A stretch of DNA of 21,018 nt from CAYFMH01 sp964344775 (GCA_964344775.1 CAYFOO010000021.1:1-21018); one strand, 5' to 3'. Shown: positions 7,522 to 15,135, numbered from the stretch's first letter. Notes: generated from the letters alone by a model not told the origin. Program-made: numbers and translations.

Positions 7522-7892
7522 GCAGCTAAACTGAAAGTAGCCCCTCTTGCTTTCTCATTCTTACGACCCAACTGATCTGCTTTGCCATAGAGTTCGGTGG
7601 CTTCATGAAAAATGCTTTCGGGCGTCCCAGGGATTCTTTTCATTTGTTCGACCCGGACTGCTTCTGGAGAGAGCGGGATTGGATAAAAAGGAGAACGAAT
7701 GACTTGATTTGTGGATTGCCGTGTTTCTTCTTGTGTCTGGCCTACCGAGCTTTCTTTTTTTGCTTCTGCGTCTGCGGCAGTTTGCTGTTTTTCTGCAAGG
7801 GATCTTTCAATCCAATCTTCTACCCGTCCCTCAGTAGGACGACGGAGGGATTCTGGAAAAGAACCGAAAGATGCTTGATCAATAGCTGTCAT
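7518..7892 (-). CDS. Hypothetical protein, 124 residues
   Basis: No family recognised. The N-terminal half is hydrophilic and rich in Glu, Gln, Ala and Ser ('LAEKQQTAADAEAKKESS'), likely disordered or helical; the middle has a Pro-rich stretch ('SPFYPIPLSPEAV'); the C-terminal part looks helical. No signal peptide or membrane segment. It ends tail-to-tail with the aminotransferase, the two stop codons sharing bases (CTAA at 7518-7521). It lies 68 bases after the thioredoxin-CcdA gene on the same strand and could be co-transcribed with it, but nothing in the protein suggests a shared function. Confidence 0.65.
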   Translation of the reverse strand: MTAIDQASFGSFPESLRRPTEGRVEDWIERSLAEKQQTAADAEAKKESSVGQTQEETRQSTNQVIRSPFYPIPLSPEAVRVEQMKRIPGTPESIFHEATELYGKADQLGRKNEKARGATFSLAA

Positions 7893-7960
7893 TGTTGTAA
7901 ATATGGTGCAAATTTTTCACAAAAAGTCAATGACACGAAGAAGCCCTGTACCGAAAAAGA

Positions 7961-9139
7961 TTAAGCTCCAATCAGTGCCAAAATCGAAGGTTTAATCAGC
8001 AAAATTGCACCTAGGATCAAAAGCACTACGCCTCCGATCAGATGAGAGATTTTCACAATCTTTGGAGAAAAAACCGTGAGTGAAAGTGTCCACATGGCGA
8101 TACAGAATACCACAATATCATCCAACATGTATGCTACGGTGTAGATGAAGATCGCGGTGAGATTTTCAAAAAGTGAGGTTTGTAGAGAGATCAGAGTGGC
8201 CGTGAACGTAGTCGGAATTGCAAAAGAACAGAGCAGTTCTACGGCATTCACAGAGAAGGCCAGCCCAATAATTCCGATCAGCACCATGATGAAGTTTTCT
8301 CGCTCGAGTACTTCTGACATTTTCATGTGAAATCGTTTTTTACTGTCCACATCCCGTACTTCACACTCGATCTGAGCCTTCCTTGCGGCCCAGAGGGACA
8401 AAATCCCTGTTCCGACGGCTAGCAGTCCCACCACTCGGAACACCCAGTCCATGAAGGAGGTGGTAGAGAGAAATGTAGAAATCTGTGAAAATCCAAAAAG
8501 ATATGCCAACAATGCTCCCGCATAAATTATCCCCGAAGATCCGATGAAAACCGCTCCGATGAGCCACATTTTCTTTCGATCATCCATCGTGAGGAGAAAT
8601 CCAATCAGGATCAGCAGGGTCCACATCGCACAGGGGTTGAATCCATCGATCAATCCCAAGACAAAACTCATCACGGGCCAAGAGTATTCAAGATATTTTT
8701 TCCAGGCATTTTCATCCTTTTCTTCTTTTCCGTCTTTTTCCAGAGCTTCTATTTTTGGAGCTCCGAGACTCTTTGCAATCGCATCGAGGATCGCTTGTTT
8801 ATCAAATCCTACGATCACCGTATCCTCAAAAATATTAGTGGGGACGCCTGTTGGTTTCATATCAAATTCAGCCATTCGTTGGGCCCAGAGCTTTTTGTTT
8901 TCCGCATCGTGCCAGACTTCAAATTCTCGTATCTCCAGAGAGGGATACATTTTTTTCAGTTCCGGAAACCATTCTTTTTCTCGATGACAGTGGGGGCACT
9001 CTGCTCCGTGATAAAATTCTAGAACGGGTAGTTGTTGAGCCCGAACTTCAGGGGCAATTTCCAAGAAATTACTTCCTCCAACTAGACTTATTCCGCTGAT
9101 GGCCAGCAAAAAACCGATGCCGAAGAAAAACTTTTTCAT
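7961..9139 (-). CDS. Thioredoxin-like domain fused to a CcdA/DsbD-type membrane domain
   Basis: A predicted thiol-disulfide protein that moves electrons across the membrane. From the ATG at 9139 it has 392 residues. An N-terminal hydrophobic segment (about 3-22) precedes an extracytoplasmic thioredoxin-like domain with the active site C48-P-H-C51 ('FYHGAECPHCHREK') and a cis-proline region 'GVPTNIF'. After a charged linker (about 130-145) come several membrane helices, with one conserved Cys in 'GFNPCAMW' (C170) and another in 'ELLCSFAIPTT' (C304), as in the redox Cys pair of CcdA/DsbD. DsbD has its thioredoxin domain at the C-terminus, so this is the reverse order. A longer reading from TTG at 9160 is less likely because the ATG directly opens the signal-like segment. 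The outer-face partner is unknown. Confidence 0.85.
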   Translation of the reverse strand: MKKFFFGIGFLLAISGISLVGGSNFLEIAPEVRAQQLPVLEFYHGAECPHCHREKEWFPELKKMYPSLEIREFEVWHDAENKKLWAQRMAEFDMKPTGVPTNIFEDTVIVGFDKQAILDAIAKSLGAPKIEALEKDGKEEKDENAWKKYLEYSWPVMSFVLGLIDGFNPCAMWTLLILIGFLLTMDDRKKMWLIGAVFIGSSGIIYAGALLAYLFGFSQISTFLSTTSFMDWVFRVVGLLAVGTGILSLWAARKAQIECEVRDVDSKKRFHMKMSEVLERENFIMVLIGIIGLAFSVNAVELLCSFAIPTTFTATLISLQTSLFENLTAIFIYTVAYMLDDIVVFCIAMWTLSLTVFSPKIVKISHLIGGVVLLILGAILLIKPSILALIGA

Positions 9140-9185
9140 TGTGGGGCGATTGTGGCACAATAGAGTGGAAAAGTGAAATAAAAAA

Positions 9186-9264
9186 GTTGTAGGTGGGAAG
9201 TTGTAGGTTGTAAGTCAAATTTCTACAATCTATTCCCTCCCACTTACCACCTATCACCTACAAC
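9186..9264. repeat. Inverted repeat of the word GTTGTAGGTG between divergent genes
   Basis: GTTGTAGGTG (9186-9195) and its complement CACCTACAAC (9255-9264) are perfect 10-bp arms; further copies of TTGTAGG and CACTTACCACC lie inside. It separates the thioredoxin-CcdA gene from the ftsE-like gene. Confidence 0.7.
9201..9229 (+). promoter_or_regulatory. Possible promoter of the ftsE-like gene
   Basis: TTGTAG (9201-9206) and TACAAT (9224-9229) are 17 bases apart, giving a leader of about 38 bases. Because the sequence lies in an iterated-word repeat, the match could be by chance. Confidence 0.4.
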
Positions 9265-9273
9265 CTTTATATA

Positions 9274-9969
9274 ATGTTAAAATTTGAAAAAGTATCCCTT
9301 TCTATTGGTCGAGACGAGATCCTGAGAGACCTAAGTTTTGAGATTCTTCCTGGAGAATTGGTGGCTCTTTTGGGAGCTTCTGGGGCAGGGAAATCTTCGG
9401 TTTTTCATTTATTAACCGGAGAAAAAAAGCCCACCATCGGTTCCATAAAATTAGATGAATTTGCTCTGCAAAATGTATCTCGCACAAGTCTTCAAAATTA
9501 TCGAAGACAGATTGGAATTGTGTTTCAGAATTTTAGACTCTTAAAAGAAAAAACCGTTTTCGAAAATGTAGCTTTTGCTCTAGAGGTCTGCGGAGAAGAA
9601 GACCTGATCACACACAAAGTTCCCGAACTTTTGGATTTGGTAGGATTGGCGAGCAAAATGCATCGATTTCCCCGAGAACTTTCTGGGGGAGAGATTCAGC
9701 GAGTGGGGATTGCTCGAGCTCTCATTCACGACCCAAAGCTTCTCATCGCGGACGAGGCCACCGGAAATTTAGATCCAAAAAGTTCCCGAGAAATTGCAGA
9801 TGTTTTTGCCAAACTTAATAAAGAACAGAGGCTCACCATTCTTTTTGCCACACACGATCCGGTATTAGTTGAGCGATTGACCCCCCGGGTGATCCGCCTA
9901 GAAAAAGGAAAAATTCTGTTCGATAAAAAAAGCGGAAAAGCGAAAGAGCTTTTTAAGGGGATTTTATAA
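9274..9969 (+). CDS. ftsE: FtsE-like ABC transporter ATPase
   Basis: A 231-residue ABC ATPase with Walker A 'GASGAGKSS' (34-42), the Q-loop region 'IGIVFQNFRLL', signature 'LSGGEIQR' (from L136), Walker B 'LLIADEATGNLDP' (D160, E161) and the switch histidine H194 in 'FATHDP'. The stretch 'RRQIGIVFQNFRLL' plus 'KTVFENVAFALE' is typical of FtsE rather than of the related LolD/MacB group. In FtsEX, the ATPase drives the membrane protein FtsX, which activates peptidoglycan hydrolases at division. The usual ftsX gene is not next to it: the next gene is on the opposite strand and unrelated. A LolD-like role remains possible. No Shine-Dalgarno sequence. Confidence 0.8.
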   Translation: MLKFEKVSLSIGRDEILRDLSFEILPGELVALLGASGAGKSSVFHLLTGEKKPTIGSIKLDEFALQNVSRTSLQNYRRQIGIVFQNFRLLKEKTVFENVAFALEVCGEEDLITHKVPELLDLVGLASKMHRFPRELSGGEIQRVGIARALIHDPKLLIADEATGNLDPKSSREIADVFAKLNKEQRLTILFATHDPVLVERLTPRVIRLEKGKILFDKKSGKAKELFKGIL

Positions 9970-9993
9970 AAGAGGAAGAAATGATTAATGAAA

Positions 9994-10070
9994 TAATGAA
10001 TAATGATTAATTTAGGATTTTCTAAACAACACTTGTTTATTATTCATTACTCATTCGTCATTATTCATTA
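9994..10070. repeat. Inverted repeat between the ftsE-like and FecR-like genes
   Basis: TAATGAATAATGA (9994-10006) and TCATTATTCATTA (10058-10070) are perfect 13-bp arms made of iterated ATTAATGA words. The right arm covers the stop codon of the FecR-like gene. Position suggests a two-way terminator; the right-arm word also occurs at 128-140. Confidence 0.65.
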
Positions 10071-11414
10071 AAAAGTTTTTTCCAACTTCTCCTCTAGGAT
10101 AGTAGCGATATCTGGCGAAAAGAGAATCACCGCTCGATCGAGGAATTCTCGGGTCAATTCTGTTTTTGGAAGCCTTTCTACCTCTTCGTTTAGTACGGAG
10201 ATCTGATCTATTCGCAGTTCAGCATTTTGCACTTTTCGTAGGAAGGCTACGACATATTTGTTGAGCAAGATATCTTTCCCGACCTGCTGGTCGTCTGTTC
10301 CTAGAGCAAAAATCCGTTTGAGAAGTACGTACCGATCAAAACTCTCCACTCCAGAGACCCGAGAAGAGAAGGCGATTTTCCCAGGATGTTCTTCTAGAAT
10401 CTGAAAAAGATTTTCTACCCCGGCCACTTCTTGGAGCAAATCTTCATTTTCTACTTTTTCACGAACCATCGGCAAAATATCTTTCACTTCTACTTTTGCG
10501 AGGTTTTTACGCTTGGTGATTTCTAGATTTCGAGAGGTATTCAGCACTTGAGCAATTGATCGAAAAGTTTTTTCTGCCGAAGCAATGTCTTTTTCTCCAG
10601 CACTTTTTTCGTCTACCAAAAAGTGGTCTACGCCCGTCAAAATCTTCGATCGGGCAATCACAAGTTTCGCACGAATGGCCCGGATTTGTGAAGCAGAAAG
10701 AAGAAGATCACCAGGGATTTCATCGTACCCAGGCAAAATAGTATCGGTCCTGAGGGCTAATTTTTCACCTGCCTTGAGGGTTACTTTTCTTTCGTTTAGA
10801 TCAAAAACGTGTACCCAGTTTTTTTCTGGGGTCACCTTGGTTTCTCCACTTTCGGAGACGGATACGAGAAACTCAGCTCCTGGAGCACTCTCTACCAATC
10901 CCCGCTCTGTAGCAATTTCTGCCCCACGAAAAACGGTATTTTCCAGAGCTCCTTGTTCTAGAAAGAGTGATTGATTCCCTAGTACCTGGAAAGTAGTTCG
11001 ATCCTTTGCGGTAGAAATCAATTGATTTGGAAAAACAATTTGTGCCTCTGCTTTATTTCCTACCCGAACAGAATCACCAGCTCGAAGCCTCATTCTTTTG
11101 TCTACCAGAATAGTTTCTCCGTCACGAATAACTTCTACTGGACCAAATGTTGGCAAAATCGTTCCAGCCAAAGTGTCTTCAAAGAAGTCAGAAGAAAGCA
11201 TGAACAACACAAAAACGCTGGCTACAGAGACGACCACCGTTGTAAACTTACGATGCAAAAGAATTGATTCCAAAAACTGGAAAATAGCAGGTTTTTTTTG
11301 TTGTTCTGAAAATGCTTCCAAAACTTTCCTGCGAACATTTTCGGCAGGAACATTTTGTTTGGCATTTTTTTGAAAAAAGCTTTTTAAGCGTCGTTCCAAA
11401 TCATCAAGTTCCAT
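10068..11414 (-). CDS. Membrane-anchored FecR-like domain protein
   Basis: This 448-residue protein has a cytoplasmic head of about 55 residues, one membrane helix (about 58-74, 'FTTVVVSVASVFVLFMLSS') and a large extracytoplasmic part. Residues about 85-220 resemble a FecR domain: 'GPVEVIRDGETILVD', 'RLRAGDSVRVGNKAEAQIVFP', 'LFLEQGALENTVF' and 'APGAEFLVSVSESGETKV'. The remaining 220 residues are charged and helical, with no recognised family. FecR proteins of other bacteria control ECF sigma factors; here no sigma factor gene is adjacent, and the small head could serve as an anti-sigma-like or adaptor part (inference). An ECF-like promoter and a doubled palindrome precede it. Confidence 0.75.
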   Translation of the reverse strand: MELDDLERRLKSFFQKNAKQNVPAENVRRKVLEAFSEQQKKPAIFQFLESILLHRKFTTVVVSVASVFVLFMLSSDFFEDTLAGTILPTFGPVEVIRDGETILVDKRMRLRAGDSVRVGNKAEAQIVFPNQLISTAKDRTTFQVLGNQSLFLEQGALENTVFRGAEIATERGLVESAPGAEFLVSVSESGETKVTPEKNWVHVFDLNERKVTLKAGEKLALRTDTILPGYDEIPGDLLLSASQIRAIRAKLVIARSKILTGVDHFLVDEKSAGEKDIASAEKTFRSIAQVLNTSRNLEITKRKNLAKVEVKDILPMVREKVENEDLLQEVAGVENLFQILEEHPGKIAFSSRVSGVESFDRYVLLKRIFALGTDDQQVGKDILLNKYVVAFLRKVQNAELRIDQISVLNEEVERLPKTELTREFLDRAVILFSPDIATILEEKLEKTF

Positions 11415-11460
11415 TTTTTCAAGAGAATATGGGAAAATAAATTAAGAGTTTTCACGGGAA

Positions 11461-11501
11461 TAAACGCAGTAAAAACACTTTTGTTACAAATTTGTTACAA
11501 A
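11461..11501 (-). promoter_or_regulatory. Doubled palindromic 11-mer and ECF-like promoter before the FecR-like gene
   Basis: TTTGTTACAAA occurs twice in direct contact (11480-11490 and 11491-11501); each copy is palindromic around its centre, so two dimer sites would be one helical turn apart. On the minus strand one copy supplies TGTAAC (11488-11483), followed after 16 bases by CGTTTA (11466-11461), a layout like ECF sigma promoters. Both roles are inferred. Confidence 0.45.
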
Positions 11502-11530
11502 AAATAAAGATTTTTTATTATCCTCAAAAA

Positions 11531-12106
11531 CTACTCTATCGCCACACCTTCAATAATTACATCCTCCAGAGGTCGATCGCTGAGATCTGTTTTTGTTTTT
11601 GAAATTCTGTCCACAACGTCCATACCATCAAGCACTTGTCCAAAAATAGAATGTCGTCCATCCAAAAATGGAGAATCTTGCTGAACAATGAAAAACTGTG
11701 AACCATTGGTGTTCGGACCTTTATTTGCCATCGATACAGATCCTCTCACATGAGAGAGTCCTTTTGCGAACTCATCTTTGATGTAGCCTCCTTTGGCCGA
11801 AGATCCGCCAGTTCCATTTCCGTTTTCAAAATCTCCTCCCTGGATCATAAATCCATCGATCACCCGGTGAAAAACAACTCCATCATACTTCCCGGTTTCT
11901 GCCAAAGTTATAAAATTTTTACTAATTCCTGGAGCTCTTCTCCGATATACTTTGATTTTTATATCCCCGAAGTTTGTTTGGAGTGTTACCACATCTTTTT
12001 CATCAGAAATCGAAGCCCATAAATTTCCTGCCATATCAGAGTTATAGAAGAATCCACCGGCAACTGCAAGTCCGGCAACCGCGAGACCAAATAAAAAGTT
12101 TTTCAT
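11531..12106 (-). CDS. Membrane-anchored or exported cyclophilin-type peptidyl-prolyl isomerase
   Basis: This 191-residue protein begins with a hydrophobic segment (residues 3-20) serving as signal or anchor, so the enzyme acts outside the membrane, where it would speed proline isomerisation during folding of exported proteins. The cyclophilin core runs from about 39 to the end. Active-site parts are intact: 'FHRVIDGFMIQGGD' with catalytic R81 and Q89, 'GSVSMANKGPNTNGSQFFI' (122-140) and 'LDGRHSIFGQV' with H152. The gene lies downstream of rplB on the same strand but has its own good promoter, so it need not belong to the ribosomal operon. No Shine-Dalgarno sequence. Confidence 0.93.
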   Translation of the reverse strand: MKNFLFGLAVAGLAVAGGFFYNSDMAGNLWASISDEKDVVTLQTNFGDIKIKVYRRRAPGISKNFITLAETGKYDGVVFHRVIDGFMIQGGDFENGNGTGGSSAKGGYIKDEFAKGLSHVRGSVSMANKGPNTNGSQFFIVQQDSPFLDGRHSIFGQVLDGMDVVDRISKTKTDLSDRPLEDVIIEGVAIE

Positions 12107-12131
12107 TATTTTAATAATTAGGAACGTAAAA

Positions 12132-12160
12132 ATTATTCAGGATTGTTAGGAGCGTGTCAA
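12132..12160 (-). promoter_or_regulatory. Promoter of the cyclophilin gene
   Basis: On the minus strand TTGACA (12160-12155) and AATAAT (12137-12132) are 17 bases apart. The -35 is a consensus match. The leader would be about 19 bases. The promoter begins 19 bases after the rplB stop codon. Confidence 0.6.
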
Positions 12161-12178
12161 ATTCAGCACCTTCGAGAT

Positions 12179-13018
12179 TTATTTTTTCGCTCGATGACGA
12201 GACCGAAGGATAAATTTATCAGTAGTTTTGTTCTTCCTGGTTTTTACTCCGAGGGCGTGTGCTCCCCATGGGGTTTTTGGGTATTTCATCCCAATTGGAC
12301 AGCCTCCTTCTCCTCCTCCGTGTGGATGATCATTTGGGTTCATGGCTTTTCCTCGTACTTGCGGTCTTTTCCCCATATGTCTTTTCCGTCCAGCTTTTCC
12401 TACTCTCATCAGAGATAGTTCTTCGTTGGAGAGAACTCCAATGGTGGCATAACAATTTTTTGGAACAAGCCGAATCTCTCCAGAAGGAAGCTCGATCTGT
12501 GCCAAATCTCCATCGAGAGAAACAAGCTTGGCTTGTCCTCCAGCGGAACGAACGATTTGTCCGCCTTTTCCTGGTTTCATCTCAATATTATAAATCGCGA
12601 AACCAACCGGGATACTTTTGAGCTGCATTCGGTTTCCATCTTTTGCTTTCGCTTTTGTGTCGGTGACGATTTCGTCCCCTTGTTTCATGCTTTTATGAGC
12701 GAGGACATATCTTTTTTCTCCATCGGCAAAAACAATCAGGGCAATATTTGCCGTTCGTTTTGGATCATATTCGATAGCGGCTACTTTCCCTGGAATCCCC
12801 AATTTGTCGGCACCGTTGAAATCAACTTTTCGATAATGAGAGCGAGTCCCACCACCTCGGTGTCGAATAGAGATTTTTCCATTGCTTCGACCAGTGATTT
12901 TTTTCCCTCTCGCGAGCAACGATTTTTCTGCTTTTTTCCCTTTGGTTACATGATCCCCGTCAAGGTAACTCATCCCTCGCTGCCCATTCGTTGTCGGTTT
13001 TACATTTCGGATAGCCAT
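12179..13018 (-). CDS. rplB: 50S ribosomal protein L2 (uL2)
   Basis: L2 binds 23S rRNA near the peptidyl-transferase centre and the subunit interface. The 279 residues have normal length and the family landmarks: 'GRSNGKISIRHRGGGTRSHYR' (cited in part: ISIRHRGGGTRSHYRKVDF), 'IEYDPKRTANIALI' and, near the C-terminus, 'GKAMNPNDHPHGGGEG' with the conserved histidine. The second residue after MNP is usually Val; here it is Asn. The gene starts inside the rplW stop (TAATG, 1-base overlap), a sign of translational coupling. It is the last gene of the cluster here; rpsS (S19) would be expected next but an unrelated gene follows. Confidence 0.97.
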   Translation of the reverse strand: MAIRNVKPTTNGQRGMSYLDGDHVTKGKKAEKSLLARGKKITGRSNGKISIRHRGGGTRSHYRKVDFNGADKLGIPGKVAAIEYDPKRTANIALIVFADGEKRYVLAHKSMKQGDEIVTDTKAKAKDGNRMQLKSIPVGFAIYNIEMKPGKGGQIVRSAGGQAKLVSLDGDLAQIELPSGEIRLVPKNCYATIGVLSNEELSLMRVGKAGRKRHMGKRPQVRGKAMNPNDHPHGGGEGGCPIGMKYPKTPWGAHALGVKTRKNKTTDKFILRSRHRAKK

Positions 13019-13305
13019 TATTTAAAAGCGTTAAAATCTAAACTTTCTCCGGCTGCCAGAGTCACTACGGCCTTTTTGGTGACAGCTCTTTTTTGTGCCA
13101 TTCTTCCTCGACCAACCAAACGTCCTTTTGCTGGTAATCGAGAAATATTTACTTTCTTTGGTGTCACTCCATAAAAAGTCTTTACTGCTGCGAGGACCTC
13201 TTCCTTCGTAGCTTTTGGATGAACGGAAAAAGTATATTTCCCCGTCATGGCGACAGTTTTTTCTGTGACGATCGGTTTCTGGAGGACGTCTGTAATTTTT
13301 AACAT
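13018..13305 (-). CDS. rplW: 50S ribosomal protein L23 (uL23)
   Basis: L23 sits at the exit of the peptide tunnel and docks trigger factor and SRP. At 95 residues it has normal length. Family features are 'PIVTEKTVAMTGKYTFSVHP' at the N-terminus, 'AVKTFYGVTPKKVNI' and the basic 'LPAKGRLVGRGRMAQKRAVT' loop. The ATG is one base after the rplD stop, and its own stop overlaps the rplB start. Confidence 0.95.
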   Translation of the reverse strand: MLKITDVLQKPIVTEKTVAMTGKYTFSVHPKATKEEVLAAVKTFYGVTPKKVNISRLPAKGRLVGRGRMAQKRAVTKKAVVTLAAGESLDFNAFK

Positions 13306-13306
13306 C

Positions 13307-13939
13307 TTATTTTTCAGATAAAAAGGTGGTTTCCAGACTATTCAATGCATCAGAAAGAAAACAGATTTTTTCCGCATGCAAAACATCATAAGGATTGAGA
13401 TAACTTGCTAAAATAGTTTTCACGAAAGGAATGTTCGAAACAGATTTTTCAAAAGCTGCGTCTTTTTCTGGAATTACAAAAAGATATTTTTTAGCTTCTG
13501 GAAGCTTTCTCAATAAAGCGGCAAAATCTTTCGTCTTTGGTTCTTTGAAGTTGTGTCCGGCTAGTGCAAATATTGCATTTTCTTTCGCCTTGGAAGAAAG
13601 TGAAGAAAAAAGAGCTGCTCGTCTTTCTTTTTTGGGCATCATTTTTGTATAATTCACGGTGTTTCTTGGTCCATGAGCCATTCCTCCTCCTCGTAGAGAT
13701 GGAGCTGATTTCGCTCCACGACGAGCATTTCCGGTTCCCTTCTGGCGAAAGAGTTTTTTGGTCGTGGCTTTGACCTCTCCTCGGGTTTTTACATGAGCGA
13801 TTGGACGTCTGGCATTTGCTAGACGCATGACCACGGCCCGATGCATGAGATCCGGATTAATTTTTGCTTCAAACATAGTTTTATTCAGCTCGACTGAACT
13901 CTTCTTGTTTCCGCTGGCGTCGTATACATCTACTTTCAT
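13307..13939 (-). CDS. rplD: 50S ribosomal protein L4 (uL4)
   Basis: L4 lines the peptide tunnel with an extended basic loop; in E. coli it also represses the S10 operon. The loop is plain: 'RQKGTGNARRGAKSAPSLRG' followed by 'GGMAHGPRNTVNYTKMMPKK'. I choose the ATG at 13939 (210 residues) because it overlaps the rplC stop by one base (TAATG), like rplW-rplB. A reading from TTG at 13951 is four codons longer and less likely. Whether L4 regulates this cluster is not shown by the sequence. Confidence 0.95.
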   Translation of the reverse strand: MKVDVYDASGNKKSSVELNKTMFEAKINPDLMHRAVVMRLANARRPIAHVKTRGEVKATTKKLFRQKGTGNARRGAKSAPSLRGGGMAHGPRNTVNYTKMMPKKERRAALFSSLSSKAKENAIFALAGHNFKEPKTKDFAALLRKLPEAKKYLFVIPEKDAAFEKSVSNIPFVKTILASYLNPYDVLHAEKICFLSDALNSLETTFLSEK

Positions 13940-14529
13940 TATTTTTCCCAAATAAAAACAAAACTATCTTTTGCTCCCGGGACAGGTCCTTTGAGGGCGA
14001 TGAGATTATTTTCCATATCTACATCCACCACAGGAATATCTCGAAGCGTGACTTGAGCATGTCCCATTCGTCCCGGCATTTTTTTCCCTTTGATAATTCT
14101 GGCTGGTTTGGCACAGGTTCCTACACTTCCTGGTTCTCGGTGGTGAGTAGATCCATGCGTTTCCGGACCACGGCTAAAGTTGTATCGTTTGATCACCCCA
14201 GCGAATCCTTTTCCTTTTGAGGTGCCGGTAATTTTTACTAGTTCCGTTTCTTTCATTGTCTCCAAGGTCACTCTTTCTCCTTTTTTAGCCTCTTCTCCTT
14301 CACTGAGTTGTACTTCTTTTATAAATTTAAATTTTTTGTTTTCGTTTTTTCCAAAATTTTTCCTTGGGAAAGCCCCGAGCACTGCTGCCGTATAACCATC
14401 TTTTTCTTCTGTTTTCACTTGCAGGATAGTCGCTTCTGGTACTTCGAGCAGAGTCACTGGGCACACCTGCCCTGTTTCTGCACAAACAGAAGTTGTCATT
14501 CCGATCTTTCTGGCAAGTACGCCTTTCAT
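13939..14529 (-). CDS. rplC: 50S ribosomal protein L3 (uL3)
   Basis: L3 is an early-assembly protein whose loop reaches the peptidyl-transferase centre. The 196 residues are slightly short for the family. The signature region 'FAGVIKRYNFSRGPETHGS' and 'THHREPGSVGTCAKPARIIKG' is present, then 'KKMPGRMGHAQVT'. The start 'MKGVLARKIGMT' is the normal N-terminus. It is separated from rpsJ by 207 bases of repetitive DNA, unusual for this gene pair, and is translationally coupled to rplD. Confidence 0.96.
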   Translation of the reverse strand: MKGVLARKIGMTTSVCAETGQVCPVTLLEVPEATILQVKTEEKDGYTAAVLGAFPRKNFGKNENKKFKFIKEVQLSEGEEAKKGERVTLETMKETELVKITGTSKGKGFAGVIKRYNFSRGPETHGSTHHREPGSVGTCAKPARIIKGKKMPGRMGHAQVTLRDIPVVDVDMENNLIALKGPVPGAKDSFVFIWEK

Positions 14530-14736
14530 GATGATTTAGTAATTAATTTTTAGATTTTAGATGATTTGATTATTAATCTTTAGATTTTGGATGATTTGAT
14601 AATTGGATCATTTGGCTAAATCTAATCTTCTAATCATCTACTTTCTATTTTTTATTTCCAATTTTCCAATTCTCTACTTTCTGTTTTTTTATTCCAAACC
14701 TCCAATGTTCCAATAATCCAATTTTCCACAATTAAT
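14530..14736. repeat. Iterated-word spacer inside the S10 cluster
   Basis: The first part has two direct copies of a 30-base unit (14549-14578 and 14579-14608) containing TTTAGATTTT and GATGATTTGAT. The second part consists of words such as CCAATTTTCCAAT. TAGATGATT (14558-14566) pairs with AATCATCTA (14632-14640). No gene is seen. It may hold a terminator, processing site or promoter, but nothing specific can be named. Confidence 0.6.
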
Positions 14737-15135
14737 TTAATTGGTGAGCATTTTTACTTCCACCTCTACTCCGGCTGGCAGAGCCAAGTTTTGAAGTGAC
14801 TCCATGGTTTGAGAAGTTGCTTCTTTAATATCAATAAGCCGTTTGTGAGTACGGAGTTCGTATTGATCTCGAGCATCCTTGTTGACGAAGAATGATCGAT
14901 TCACGGTGTATTTTTTTATTTTGGTAGGCAATGGCACCGGGCCGCTCACAATTGATCCACCTCGTTCAGCATTTTCTACGATCAATCGAGCCGCTTCATC
15001 GATAATCAGATAATCAAAAGACCTCACGATAATCCGAATTTTCGAAGGGAGTGGCTGAGCCGCTTCTTTCTTTTTGCCGCCCTTTTTCTTGGGAGCAGCG
15101 TCTGTCGTTTCCTTAGGTTTTTTTGTTGCGACCAT
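14737..15135 (-). CDS. rpsJ: 30S ribosomal protein S10 (uS10) with basic N-terminal extension
   Basis: S10 is part of the 30S head and also the NusE subunit of antitermination complexes. The core starts near residue 31 ('SKIRIIVRSFDYLIID'), with 'GPVPLPTKIKKYTVNRS' and 'NKDARDQYELRTHKRLIDI' as expected. The first 30 residues are extra compared with the usual length of about 102 and are rich in Lys, Ala and Pro ('APKKKGGKKKEAA'), probably disordered. No internal ATG would give a standard-length form. It is first in the cluster, with a strong promoter directly upstream. Confidence 0.95.
   Translation of the reverse strand: MVATKKPKETTDAAPKKKGGKKKEAAQPLPSKIRIIVRSFDYLIIDEAARLIVENAERGGSIVSGPVPLPTKIKKYTVNRSFFVNKDARDQYELRTHKRLIDIKEATSQTMESLQNLALPAGVEVEVKMLTN

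Noticed and set aside
9140..9160. TTG start seven codons upstream of the thioredoxin-CcdA gene
   Set aside because: The ATG at 9139 opens directly into the hydrophobic signal-like segment; the added residues are polar and unsupported.
9270..9275. TATAAT as a -10 element for the ftsE-like gene
   Set aside because: It overlaps the start codon itself, so it cannot give an RNA containing the start.
12143..13174. Plus-strand frames opposite rplB and rplW
   Set aside because: They are antisense to clear ribosomal protein genes and are rich in Phe and Ser, as expected from the complement of Lys/Gly/Arg-rich genes.
13940..13951. TTG start four codons upstream for rplD
   Set aside because: The ATG at 13939 gives a TAATG overlap with rplC like the rplW-rplB junction and the usual L4 N-terminus.
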